A DNA stretch of 64,000 nucleotides, taken from positions 248,001 to 312,000 of the forward strand of contig NZ_VEWM01000063.1 of assembly GCF_020662265.1 (NCBI RefSeq), read 5' to 3'. Below are positions 28,664 through 37,486 of the stretch, piece by piece (position 1 is the stretch's first letter; every line of letters begins with the position of its first letter). The notes beneath the pieces were generated by a model, which saw only the letters and a program-made list of their open reading frames with translations, was not told where the DNA came from and did no database searches. Made by a program: the position numbers and the translations under genes. The stretch is from Psychrobacter sp. I-STPA6b (GTDB lineage: Bacteria; Pseudomonadota; Gammaproteobacteria; Pseudomonadales; Moraxellaceae).

Positions 28664-28774
28664 GCTCCAAGAAATTAATTGATTTGATGGGTAGTTTTAT
28701 AAGTTTGGTTTAGGTCGATTTTTACGATATTTTTGGTTTTTTATTTTTATTAATTGTTAATGATAGTAGGTTTT

Positions 28775-30280
28775 ATGATGGATATGACTGAGTTTGCGGT
28801 ACGTGAGGATTTGTTGGTCGATGGCTATGAGGTGGTTATCGGGCTTGAGATTCATTGCCAGTTAAATACGGATAGTAAGATTTTTTCAAGTTCTCCAACT
28901 GAGTTTGGGCAAGAGCCGAATACGCAGGCAAATATTGTGGATTTGGGTTTGCCCGGTGTGTTGCCTGTGTTAAATGAGGGCGTGGTTGAGCGGGCGTTAA
29001 AGTTTGGGCTTGGGGTGAATGCTGAGCTTGGGCTTTATAATACGTTTGACCGTAAGAATTATTTTTATCCTGATTTGCCAAAGGGTTATCAGATTACGCA
29101 GATGGCTAATCCGATTGTGGGGCGTGGCTATATTGATGTGGTGGTCAATGAGGGTGAGGATAATGAGTATTCAAAGCGGATTGGGATTACACGTGGGCAT
29201 TTAGAGGAAGATGCGGGTAAGTCGGTGCATGATGCGGTGGCAGGTATGACGGGGGTGGATTTGAACCGTGCGGGCACGCCACTGATTGAGATTGTGTCTG
29301 AGCCTGATATGCGTTCGACGGCTGAGGCGATTGCTTATGTGAAGGCGATTCATCAGTTGGTGACTTGGCTTGGGATTTCTGATGCGATTATGGCGGAAGG
29401 GTCGTTCCGTTGTGATTGTAATGTGTCGGTACGTAAGCCAAATGCTCCTCTTGGTACTCGTTGTGAGCTGAAAAATTTGAATTCGTTTCGCTTCATTGAG
29501 CGGGCGATTAATCGAGAGATTGAGCGTCAGATTGATGTGATTGAGTCAGGCGGTAAGGTAATTCAGGCGACTCGTTTGTATGACCCTGATGCTGATGAGA
29601 CTCGCTCAATGCGAACTAAAGAGGAGGCAAACGATTATCGCTATTTCCCTGACCCTGATTTGTTGCCTGTGCGTATTGAGCAAGAGACGGTGGATAAGAT
29701 TAAGGCGGATATGCCTGAGTTGCCTGTGGCAAGACGTGAGCGGTTTGAGCGTGAGCTTGGGTTGTCGGAATATGATGCACGTATTTTGACGGCAAGTCGT
29801 GAGCTTGCGGATTATTTTGAGGCAGTATTGACCCATTCTGATACAAAACACGCTAAGCTTGCGACCAATTGGATTATGGGTGAGCTGATGGGGGCGTTAA
29901 ATAAGGAAGATAAAACGATTACTGATTCTCCTATTTCTGCTGAGCAGTTGGCTGGTTTGCTAAAACGTTTAGATGATAATACGCTGTCAGGAAAGCTTGG
30001 CAAGAAGGTGTTTGCGTCGCTTTATGAGGGTGAAGGTGGCGATTCAGCCGATGCGGTGGATAAAATCATTGAGGCAAAAGGCTTAAAGCAGGAAACCGAT
30101 ACTGGAGCGATTAAGGCGATGGTTGAGGAGGTGATTGCGAATAATCAGGCGATGGTCGATGAGTATAAAGGCGGTAAGGAAAAGGCGTTTAATGGTCTGG
30201 TCGGTCAGGTAATGAAGGCTAGCCGTGGTAAGGCAAATCCGCAACAGGTGAATCAGATTTTGAAGGAGTTGTTGGGGTAG
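28775..30280 (+). CDS. gatB: Asp/Glu-tRNA amidotransferase subunit GatB
   Basis: About 501 aa catalytic subunit that phosphorylates and amidates Glu/Asp on misacylated tRNA. N-terminal [28 protein letters not shown], central [22 protein letters not shown] and [10 protein letters not shown] are the family signatures; the C-terminal YqeY-like tail domain ends [17 protein letters not shown]. Several in-frame starts exist (28760, 28775, 28778, 28784); TAGG precedes 28775/28778. GTG/TTG/GCG-rich codon use matches gatA and contrasts with the island between them. Confidence 0.95.
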   Translation: MMDMTEFAVREDLLVDGYEVVIGLEIHCQLNTDSKIFSSSPTEFGQEPNTQANIVDLGLPGVLPVLNEGVVERALKFGLGVNAELGLYNTFDRKNYFYPDLPKGYQITQMANPIVGRGYIDVVVNEGEDNEYSKRIGITRGHLEEDAGKSVHDAVAGMTGVDLNRAGTPLIEIVSEPDMRSTAEAIAYVKAIHQLVTWLGISDAIMAEGSFRCDCNVSVRKPNAPLGTRCELKNLNSFRFIERAINREIERQIDVIESGGKVIQATRLYDPDADETRSMRTKEEANDYRYFPDPDLLPVRIEQETVDKIKADMPELPVARRERFERELGLSEYDARILTASRELADYFEAVLTHSDTKHAKLATNWIMGELMGALNKEDKTITDSPISAEQLAGLLKRLDDNTLSGKLGKKVFASLYEGEGGDSADAVDKIIEAKGLKQETDTGAIKAMVEEVIANNQAMVDEYKGGKEKAFNGLVGQVMKASRGKANPQQVNQILKELLG

Positions 30281-30291
30281 GTTGTCTTAAT

Positions 30292-30332
30292 AAGTAGATG
30301 ATTAACTATTGACTTTAATCATCTGCTTTTGA
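30292..30332 (+). terminator. Intrinsic terminator after gatB
   Basis: 14-bp stem with one G-U pair (arms 30292-30305 and 30315-30328), 9-nt loop, followed by TTTTG. Starts 12 bp after the gatB stop. Confidence 0.75.
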
Positions 30333-30380
30333 GTCAATAGCTTGCAAACCATTTAAAAATCGGTATAATATCCAGTCCAT

Positions 30381-30457
30381 CGGGGCGTAGCGCAGTCTGG
30401 TAGCGCACCACACTGGGGGTGTGGTGGTCGCAGGTTCAAATCCTGCCGTTCCGACCA
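30381..30457 (+). tRNA. tRNA-Pro (anticodon GGG)
   Basis: 77-nt cloverleaf with encoded CCA. Acceptor CGGGGCG pairs with CGTTCCG (two G-U), D arm GCGCAGTCTGGTAGCGC, anticodon loop CTGGGGG with anticodon GGG (reads CCC/CCU), T arm CAGGTTCAAATCCTG. An unpaired-style C at position 1 is common for proline tRNAs. Confidence 0.97.
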
Positions 30458-30468
30458 AATATTTAAGA

Positions 30469-30505
30469 AAGTCAGTGACTTAGGTTGCTGGCTTTTTTGT
30501 TTTAG
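30469..30505 (+). terminator. Terminator after tRNA-Pro
   Basis: AAGTCAG (30469-30475) pairs with CTGGCTT (30488-30494, one G-U), followed by TTTTGTTTT. Lies 12 nt after the tRNA. Confidence 0.65.
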
Positions 30506-30533
30506 GTGTCATTACCATTTCAATAATTCTCTT

Positions 30534-31268
30534 TTACGAATAATCAATAAAATCTATCCGTTGCCGACGCACATACACATATAAAAACAACCAAAAGATA
30601 AGATTGGCTTCATTAAATGTTGCAGCCCCTACCCAGCTCTGTAGTGGCTGAGGTAATAACTTAGCCATTAGTATAATCAGTATGGAAAATAATACAGGAT
30701 TTATCCATACTGCCCAACGAGGCAATAAAGTCTGACGACGATAAACCAGCACTGCCCAAAAAATATAGACAATCGCTAATGTAGCCATTGCCATCATCCA
30801 GTTAATCATCAATATCTGCTCGAAGCCTTTTGCAGTCTCAAGTAAGGTGGCATGTGCACTGCTATCAGTCGCTAATATGGCTTTGTATATTTCACCCACA
30901 TAATAAAATCCAGCGTGCCCAATTGGGTGGAAACAGAGCGATACTATCCATAACAGAATCAGGGCAACCCCATACTTTTTGGCGGTTGGCTTGATGAGTT
31001 GCCACACAGCAAATAGGGCATAGGCATAAAATGGCAAACTAGCAACAGCAAGCATTGCGCCCCATTGTAGACGCTGTGTTGAGCCAGTGAGCATATAGGT
31101 AGCAAGCTCAACATCAACTTGGCTCGCATAAGTCTCAGCAAATAATGGATAGTCATTGGGATTGACAGCAAATCCCACCAATAGCATATCCCCAATACAC
31201 CAACAGATAGCAGCAAAGATGCCTGATAATAACGACCAACGGACATATTGATTTGTACGATATAGCAT
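30534..31268 (-). CDS. Multi-pass membrane protein (DUF6796-like)
   Basis: 244 aa with about six transmembrane segments: residues 11-31 (LLSGIFAAICWCIGDMLLVG), about 70-90, 100-120, 150-175, 185-205 and 215-232. The GDMLL motif in the first segment and the general layout resemble DUF6796 membrane proteins of unknown function. Start is ATG 31268 with AAGGGGA 6 nt upstream; a longer in-frame start would read through the operator at 31294-31330. Likely controlled by the factor binding that inverted repeat. Confidence 0.6.
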   Translation of the reverse strand: MLYRTNQYVRWSLLSGIFAAICWCIGDMLLVGFAVNPNDYPLFAETYASQVDVELATYMLTGSTQRLQWGAMLAVASLPFYAYALFAVWQLIKPTAKKYGVALILLWIVSLCFHPIGHAGFYYVGEIYKAILATDSSAHATLLETAKGFEQILMINWMMAMATLAIVYIFWAVLVYRRQTLLPRWAVWINPVLFSILIILMAKLLPQPLQSWVGAATFNEANLIFWLFLYVYVRRQRIDFIDYS

Positions 31269-31293
31269 ATCTATCCCCTTGATATCAAACAAC

Positions 31294-31330
31294 CAATTAA
31301 ATGATAATAACACTCATTATCATTTAATTG
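31294..31330. promoter_or_regulatory. 15-bp perfect inverted-repeat operator
   Basis: Arms 31294-31308 (CAATTAAATGATAAT) and 31316-31330 are exact reverse complements around a 7-nt AACACTC spacer. It lies 26 bp upstream of the membrane protein start. The arms contain ATGATAAT/ATTATCAT, which has a Fur- or TetR-operator look. No regulator gene is adjacent. Confidence 0.65.
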
Positions 31331-31419
31331 TAAGACTAGCTATATCATTGTCAAGGATGTTTAGCTACCCTGTGAGATGCTGTTTAGCCCTGATTGTCAC
31401 GCTTATCCTTGCTTACTCA

Positions 31420-32598
31420 CTAGGTTGCTGTTTTATCATCTGATGTTTTAGTAGTGTTATCATCTTGGTATACACTTTCTTTATCCATTTTACTGGGTTT
31501 TGCATAGTCATCTTCTAGCATATCCTGCTTACTTTGCCCAAGTACACGAATTGTATAATCACCCAAAGTAAATTTGATATACAGCACTTGTACCCAAACA
31601 ATCATCATCACAATCAAAGGGGTTGCTAAAGCAATACCTAAAAACCCTGTTAATGAGCCCATAATCACTTGAGAGACCAATAATGCGACAGGGGGCAAGT
31701 TAACAAGCTTTTGCTGTACCAATGGCGCAAGTACATAGCTTTCTAGTTGCTGTACAATCACCATCATCACAATGACCCACAATACCATATCTGGGGTAAA
31801 TAGCATGGCGATAAGAATAATAGGAATCGCCGCAAGCCATGGTCCAATAACAGGAATAAAATCCAATAAGAAGGAAATAAATCCCATAGCCAACGCAAAA
31901 GGTATGTCCATCAACCATAGTGCAACTGTTGTACACACTCCCACAAAAGACATCACCACAAACTGTCCTAACAACCACTGTTTTAAGGCTTGGTAAGACC
32001 GAGATAACAAATAGCGCCCTTTCTCACGTTGATGAATAGGAATCAGGGCAATTAGACTACTGGTATAAACCTTTGGAGAAATCGCTAAAAAGACCCCCAG
32101 CAATACAATAATCATAAAGTTAGTCAGCCCACTCATAATCCCTGCAAAAACGCTAGGCATAAAGGTAACTGCTTTACTTAATACCTCTTTAATCGGAGGA
32201 TAACTATCATTTTGTGCCATCCACTGGCTAATCTGGGTCAGGTATGGAGATTGCTCTAGATACTCTTCTAGCTGAGTAATAGCCATCGGTAGTGCAGTCT
32301 TCATTTCTTCTAACTGCTCTATCAGCTCTTGACCAAATAATGTTCCAAAGGTTGCAAAAACTGAAATTATTAGCAGTAATACCAACGCAACCATAAGCCC
32401 ATGTGGTGCATGTTTTAGCCACTTACCAATAATAGGTAAACTTCGCAATCCTGAAACTAAACTCAGGATAAAAACAGCCATTAAAATAGAAGCAAATACC
32501 AATAACCAAACACGTATCAATAGCCAAAGACTGAACATAAAAGTAATGACCAATACGACCATAAAGATAAAAGATTTTTGTGCTTGTAGTTGGTGCAT
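31420..32598 (-). CDS. AI-2E/PerM family transporter
   Basis: 392 aa integral membrane protein of the AI-2E transporter (PerM/YdgG/YtvI) family, with about seven to eight hydrophobic segments. Conserved region FALAMGFISFLLDFIPVIGPWLAAIPIILIAM and the C-terminal segment PLVQQKLVNLPPVALLVSQVIMGSLTGFLGIALATPLIVM are diagnostic. Members export AI-2 or exchange Na+/H+ in different species; substrate here is unknown. The tail after about residue 345 is charged and polar. Single gene on the minus strand. Confidence 0.85.
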   Translation of the reverse strand: MHQLQAQKSFIFMVVLVITFMFSLWLLIRVWLLVFASILMAVFILSLVSGLRSLPIIGKWLKHAPHGLMVALVLLLIISVFATFGTLFGQELIEQLEEMKTALPMAITQLEEYLEQSPYLTQISQWMAQNDSYPPIKEVLSKAVTFMPSVFAGIMSGLTNFMIIVLLGVFLAISPKVYTSSLIALIPIHQREKGRYLLSRSYQALKQWLLGQFVVMSFVGVCTTVALWLMDIPFALAMGFISFLLDFIPVIGPWLAAIPIILIAMLFTPDMVLWVIVMMVIVQQLESYVLAPLVQQKLVNLPPVALLVSQVIMGSLTGFLGIALATPLIVMMIVWVQVLYIKFTLGDYTIRVLGQSKQDMLEDDYAKPSKMDKESVYQDDNTTKTSDDKTAT

Positions 32599-32889
32599 AT
32601 CATTACTCCGCTAGCAGATGAGCCATTTTCTTTTTTAGGTAATTACTTTGGGGATAACGTGCTTTAAGGGATAAAAACAATGCGAAAAAAAGCAAATAAT
32701 GATACATTCTTTTATGATATATAAACCAGTCTGGCTAGCGAAAATCACTCAATAACACTAACAAATATAACAATTCTTCTGCTTGTGAATTTTTCTTTTA
32801 TTATTACAATGACTATTTCAATAAACTCTAGTTAATAATAGATATATTAGGGGCTATTAAACAAACCATAAAATAACATTGAGAGCATC

Positions 32890-33795
32890 ATGACAAGCAC
32901 TCCCCTTTGGCAAACATTTAATCACCCTTTTGTTAAAGATTTAGCCTTTTCCCTCGCCTGCCCAACAGTGCTAAACCACTGGCACAATATAGACCCTTAT
33001 CAAATATCACCAAGCATTACTGTTCATCAAATACAATTTTGGCAACAGCAGTTTTATCATTATCAACCACGTTTATATGAGCTAGATACCACAACACAAT
33101 ATCAACGCTTAACTCGCTTTTTAATGTCTCGCCCTAGCCCTCATCGTTTGGGATTTCATTTTGAAGGTCTGTTGCATTTTTGGCTGGTCGATGGCTTTGA
33201 GCAAGGGTTACATCAGTTGCAGTTATTGGCACACAATATCCAGCTATATAGAGATAAACAAACAGTGGGTGAATTGGACTTTATTATTCATAATCATCAA
33301 ACAGGCAATATTGAGCATTGGGAATTAGCGGTTAAGTTTTTTTTAGGCTCACCGCCTTATGATTATGCTAACTGGGTGGGGATTAATTCAAAAGATACAC
33401 TTCATCGTAAGATGCTTCATATGCAACAAAAGCCGTTTCATTCGGTATGGGTCAACGTGAATTTAGATGGTAATGAGCAAAAATTACGCATTGATAAACG
33501 TTTAGCAGTGATTAAAGGCAGATTTTTTGTGCCAAATCATACTACCTCTTTTAAAAGACCTGACTGGCTATCACCGAGTTTTCCACTGCATAGCTGGTAT
33601 GATGGACATGATAAACAACAGTTAGCAGGGCTAGATTTTCAGCAAATCCGCCCTGCTCATTATGTAGAATGGTTTACTAAGCGTGATTTTTATGATGATA
33701 GAACACTCAAAATAACCATGCCAAAATCTGACTGTAGTCTGGCGAATGGTTTGTATTTTTGGCAAGATAAACCATTAGTTATTTATACAAAATAA
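32890..33795 (+). CDS. DUF1853 family protein
   Basis: 301 aa protein matching the proteobacterial DUF1853 family: HPFVKDLAFSLACPTVL near the N-terminus, RLGFHFEGLLHFWL and the GELDFIIHNHQTGNIEHWELAVKFFLG core (E/D residues resembling a PD-(D/E)XK nuclease-like fold), then WVGINSKDTLHRKMLHMQ. Function is unknown; the nuclease resemblance (GELDFI...HWELAVKFFL) is my inference from motif spacing. Single gene, ATG 32890 preceded by TTGAGAGCATC. Confidence 0.8.
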   Translation: MTSTPLWQTFNHPFVKDLAFSLACPTVLNHWHNIDPYQISPSITVHQIQFWQQQFYHYQPRLYELDTTTQYQRLTRFLMSRPSPHRLGFHFEGLLHFWLVDGFEQGLHQLQLLAHNIQLYRDKQTVGELDFIIHNHQTGNIEHWELAVKFFLGSPPYDYANWVGINSKDTLHRKMLHMQQKPFHSVWVNVNLDGNEQKLRIDKRLAVIKGRFFVPNHTTSFKRPDWLSPSFPLHSWYDGHDKQQLAGLDFQQIRPAHYVEWFTKRDFYDDRTLKITMPKSDCSLANGLYFWQDKPLVIYTK

Positions 33796-33845
33796 TAAGA
33801 TAACATCAGATAATAGAGCAAAAAAACAAACATCTAATATTAGTG

Positions 33846-35018
33846 TTACCAATGATATCGACCATATAGGCTAATCTCTGCCCTTTTGGCACTATGACTA
33901 TTTAAACTATCTGCCAAAAACTTTACACCTCCATAAGCACTGTCTACCTCAACACCAAATGCTTGTGTTTGTGGCTCAACAATCCCTGTCACCACTACAG
34001 GCGTGCTATCAAGTTGAAAAGGATATCCTGCTGATAGCTGGTACAAAGTGCTATATTCATTAGACTGAGTTTGTAGCCCTAACTGCCATTGATTATCTAA
34101 CTGATGAGTAAGGCTGGCTTCCACCTGCCACGGCAAATGTTGTCTGACGTCTTTGGTTAACAGCTTTCCTTCTATTGTATATACAGGACGACGATTTACT
34201 CCATACTCCAAATCATAGTTTGTACTGGCAATATCTTTCCAATACATATGCCCCAATACATCATAAGCTTGGATGTTTAATTGTGTGTTATCAGTCAACT
34301 GCCCTTGTAAAGAAATATCAAAAGAATAACCGTAGCCCTGTGGTGTCGCAGGATGCCAATTTAGGTTTTCTTCACCCAAAGCAGGCTTATCATAGTAATA
34401 ATCCAAACGAGCAACTGCCTTATCAACACTATCTTTTGATGAAGCAGACGGTTGGTTGGTTGGTACTCTGCTCAATAGCTGTCCATATATTTGACCATCA
34501 ATACTATGCAATCCTTTCCAAAGGTGTGCCTTTGTATCTAGTGTCCAATCGTCAAACAATGTGGCTTGTGTACCAATATGAATACCCAGACGTTCATTAT
34601 GTTGTACTTGCAAAGACAATGGATACACCTGACTATGCGTAGATATCTGTTTGTTTTTATACTGATGATAAACCTGTGCTGTTGACTCAGAAAACTTCAT
34701 TAAATAGTCATACCGCCAGTCAAGTCCATAACTAAACATACTTTGTGCTGGCATAATTTCCACACCTGCCCGACCTTGTGCATACGCATAATCGCCACTC
34801 TCCAGAGGGGCATCCCAGTCGTCTACAAAAGAGTGAATTGACTGTGTTGGACTGTATGCATTAGCAGTTATAGACCACTGTACTTGTGTTGCATCATGAT
34901 AAAGTGGCGCAAATATATTGGTTAATGGTGCAACTTCTATGTCTGTGACTTTATCTTCAGCAAACGCAGAGCATACTGGAAGCGTCACTAACAGATATAC
35001 TGATAATCTAGATTTCAT
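33846..35018 (-). CDS. Putative outer-membrane beta-barrel protein
   Basis: 390 aa with signal peptide MKSRLSVYLLVTLPVCSAFA, cleaved before EDK. The mature part alternates polar and aromatic residues in strand-like blocks (AGVEIMPAQSMFSYGLDWRYDYLMKF, LSLQVQHNERLGIHIGTQATLF, QVEASLTHQLDNQWQLGLQTQS) and ends in YGRYHW, an aromatic C-terminus as used for BAM insertion. ATG 35018 has AGGAAC 6 nt upstream. No specific porin family recognised. It follows a lipoprotein gene but is separated from it by a terminator, so it probably has its own promoter. Confidence 0.65.
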   Translation of the reverse strand: MKSRLSVYLLVTLPVCSAFAEDKVTDIEVAPLTNIFAPLYHDATQVQWSITANAYSPTQSIHSFVDDWDAPLESGDYAYAQGRAGVEIMPAQSMFSYGLDWRYDYLMKFSESTAQVYHQYKNKQISTHSQVYPLSLQVQHNERLGIHIGTQATLFDDWTLDTKAHLWKGLHSIDGQIYGQLLSRVPTNQPSASSKDSVDKAVARLDYYYDKPALGEENLNWHPATPQGYGYSFDISLQGQLTDNTQLNIQAYDVLGHMYWKDIASTNYDLEYGVNRRPVYTIEGKLLTKDVRQHLPWQVEASLTHQLDNQWQLGLQTQSNEYSTLYQLSAGYPFQLDSTPVVVTGIVEPQTQAFGVEVDSAYGGVKFLADSLNSHSAKRAEISLYGRYHW

Positions 35019-35076
35019 ACTGTTCCTAATTGAAGTATGGTTTAGGTGTAGATAGATATTATTAGACACATCAAAT

Positions 35077-35106
35077 AAAAAAAGACAGCCTGACACTGTC
35101 TTTTTT
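35077..35106 (-). terminator. Intrinsic terminator after the lipoprotein gene
   Basis: Arms 35077-35088 and 35096-35106 (GACAG/CTGTC core with A/T tails), 7-nt loop, T-runs on both strands. Lies about 44 bp after the stop of the 35150-36610 gene on the minus strand. Confidence 0.85.
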
Positions 35107-35149
35107 CACAATACATTATAATGACTAAGTATACTTATACTGATAACAA

Positions 35150-36610
35150 CTATAAGACTATTGTTGTATCATCTGTAAACCGTGCAGTTACCATGCCTTT
35201 ACTCTTAAATAGCTCACCATAACGCTTACCATTAACAGTAATATCACCCAACTTATTATTAGCATCTGTAACAAACTCACCATTTTTGTCTACTTTTAAA
35301 ATAACTTGAGCATCATTTTGTTTAACTGTATATTCTTGAGCCACTACACCATAGTCACTATTAAGTGTCGCACTTCCCTCAATAAATAACGTTTTCTTGT
35401 CAACTTTAGCAGTTAACCCCTGAAGCTCAAATTTATCACGCGCAGTACGTTTAATATGTGCCTGAAAATCTAATGGAATTGGTTGGCTTGCCCCTTTTTT
35501 GCTAACTGTTCCCTGTACTGATAATGTGGTTGTTAAAGGAAGAAACTTACCTTCACCTTCAATGACCTTTTCATTTTCATTAAAAGTAAGAACATTTTTA
35601 ACATCATCTTTATTAGCCACTGTACTTAGTGACAACGAGACATTGGTTGATGGCTCTTCTTTTAGCAACTGCCCTGTTAAAGCAAACTGATAAGGAATAC
35701 TACGAACCGCCTCTTGACCATTATTTAGCTTTTTAGTGATATCCAGCATAGAAAAGCTCAAATCTTTAGCCGTGACAATATTACCATTTGCTATTAAAGT
35801 GACATTGTTTAACGCAACATCTAGCTGATTGAGTCGTACTCCATTTTTATGCTCATCACCTAGATCAAAGTCATCATTAACAACAACTGCTTTATTAAGA
35901 ATTGCATTACCTTTTAGGCTATCTTTAGATGACTTCACTACCAATTCTTCATCACCTGAACCAATGGTCATACTTTCAAAGCCCACAGTCAGCTTTGGTG
36001 TGGCAGTGCTAACTGTATTAGTAAATAACGTTTGCTCATAGCCTTGATATCTTACAGAGAATGTATCTGCCTGACTACTTTGTTCTTCATATCTACCCGT
36101 TTGAGGATTATAAACATAGTCAATATTCTTTTGTAAGGTCAGCTCAGATGAACCAGAAAGTTCAAACTTACCTTGTGGATCAAGTGTCGCCTTAAAGTCA
36201 TCAGCAGGGACAAGGTTATCAAGACCTTTTAAGTAAAAATCATCCGTTTTTATTAACTGCTTAATCTTTTGTGCATCTAATACCGATAGCTTATTTTTTT
36301 GCATATATTCTGCCAAACTCTCTGGCATACTAAATGACTCTTCCCATCTCTTCATTTGTTGCTTGGTTACGATATCTCCTGCACTTTCATAAGCATCTGC
36401 AATTGCCTTATTATCACTGATAAACAGCTTGGCTGTATTGACCATTTCTTTGGCTTGATCAATAGGCTTTAAGCTATTATCTGTTTCTGGTTTAGTAGGA
36501 ATACCGCCAGTATTTCCAGTGTTATTGGTTGTTGAATCTCCACTACCACCACATCCAGCTAATAACAAACTACTGGCAAGTGCTAAAGCGGTTATTTTAA
36601 ATGCTTTCAT
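35150..36610 (-). CDS. Putative lipoprotein of unknown function
   Basis: 486 aa with lipoprotein signal MKAFKITALALASSLLLAGC; the lipobox LLAGC gives a mature Cys20 followed by a Gly/Asn/Thr linker (GGSGDSTTNNTGNTGG). The rest is beta-rich with repeated strand patterns (GKFELSGSSELTLQ, EGEGKFLPLTTTLSVQGTV, LFIEGSATLNSDYGVV), suggesting an extended beta structure. No family recognised; it resembles surface or YdgA-like periplasmic proteins only in style. Upstream of an OM barrel gene, which may hint at an envelope role. Confidence 0.7.
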   Translation of the reverse strand: MKAFKITALALASSLLLAGCGGSGDSTTNNTGNTGGIPTKPETDNSLKPIDQAKEMVNTAKLFISDNKAIADAYESAGDIVTKQQMKRWEESFSMPESLAEYMQKNKLSVLDAQKIKQLIKTDDFYLKGLDNLVPADDFKATLDPQGKFELSGSSELTLQKNIDYVYNPQTGRYEEQSSQADTFSVRYQGYEQTLFTNTVSTATPKLTVGFESMTIGSGDEELVVKSSKDSLKGNAILNKAVVVNDDFDLGDEHKNGVRLNQLDVALNNVTLIANGNIVTAKDLSFSMLDITKKLNNGQEAVRSIPYQFALTGQLLKEEPSTNVSLSLSTVANKDDVKNVLTFNENEKVIEGEGKFLPLTTTLSVQGTVSKKGASQPIPLDFQAHIKRTARDKFELQGLTAKVDKKTLFIEGSATLNSDYGVVAQEYTVKQNDAQVILKVDKNGEFVTDANNKLGDITVNGKRYGELFKSKGMVTARFTDDTTIVL

Positions 36611-36822
36611 TTTGTATCCTCTTTTATTTATTGCTTAACATACTTTAAAGGTCAATATAAGTTGCTATTATTACAAAACTTTTTAACTAATCACCATCAA
36701 CTATAGATATAGAATTGTTACTCATAATATCAACACCTAAATTTTATCTAGATAGTAACACAACCTCAATTCAGATTTGAACTAGCTTTATAATACTTCT
36801 GATAAAAGCTACAATAATCCTA

Positions 36823-37353
36823 CTAAACAGATGGTGAATACTCATCAATCACTTCTAATATCTGTTGACGCAATATTTCTACGTTTGGCATTCTCTCAGC
36901 ATGAAATCGTAAAATTGGTATACCAGCACTGGCAAGTGCTTTATCTTTTTTAGCATCTGCTTTTTGCCGAGATTTACTTTCATGTGTCCAATCATCTAAC
37001 TCTATAGCAAGTAAGGTAGTTTGTGCATCAGAGGCAACCAATACATAATCCACACTTTGACGGCAAATGCGATTAAACCAAAACTGACGGTCTCTACCAA
37101 CATCCTCATTTGGCTCAATAATTCGTGAAAGTTGTACCTGACTAAAAATATGACACTCTGGAATGGCTTGCTGAAGCTTTTTAAAAAATATTACTTCACT
37201 ATCTGTCATTATTGGCATTGGGTCAAATGGCCAAATAGGTAGTTCATCACCACGAACTGGGGCTGGCTTTGTTTGTTTTTTTGCTGAACGTGAAAAAACT
37301 AACAACCCTAAAAATATCAACCCTACTGCCATAAATAAAAAGGTCAATGACAA
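36823..37353 (-). CDS. DUF2726 domain membrane-anchored protein
   Basis: 176 aa. One N-terminal transmembrane helix (residues 3-21), then a cytoplasmic DUF2726 domain: MTDSEVIFFKKLQQAIPECHIFSQVQLSRII...VDYVLVASDAQTTLLAIELDDWTHESKSRQKADAKKDKALASAGIPILRFHAE. The (V)D...IELDD...K arrangement is that of a PD-(D/E)XK nuclease-like fold typical of the family. Biological role unknown. Confidence 0.82.
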   Translation of the reverse strand: MSLTFLFMAVGLIFLGLLVFSRSAKKQTKPAPVRGDELPIWPFDPMPIMTDSEVIFFKKLQQAIPECHIFSQVQLSRIIEPNEDVGRDRQFWFNRICRQSVDYVLVASDAQTTLLAIELDDWTHESKSRQKADAKKDKALASAGIPILRFHAERMPNVEILRQQILEVIDEYSPSV

Positions 37354-37424
37354 AGCAACTCCTTATCATACTAGCAAAAAAAGGAATTATCTCTGATGAA
37401 TCATCCAGATACAACCTTTATAAA

Positions 37425-37455
37425 AAAAGACACGCCAACCAATGACGTGTCTTTT
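37425..37455 (-). terminator. Intrinsic terminator after the LysM/SPOR gene
   Basis: AAAAGACACG (37425-37434) pairs with CGTGTCTTTT (37446-37455), 11-nt loop, followed on the minus strand by further T. About 32 bp after the stop of the LysM/SPOR gene. Confidence 0.85.
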
Positions 37456-37486
37456 GAATGATATTCATGATTTTTTAAAACATTTA

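Noticed and set aside
28428..28664. 78-codon ORF spanning the GC-rich palindrome
   Set aside because: Begins inside module gene 2 in another frame and reads through the palindrome; its residues are explained by the inverted repeat, not by a protein family.
32845..32865. TAGGGGCTATTAAACAAACC upstream of the DUF1853 gene, resembling the mobile-relic end
   Set aside because: Only one partial end, no core or opposite end nearby.
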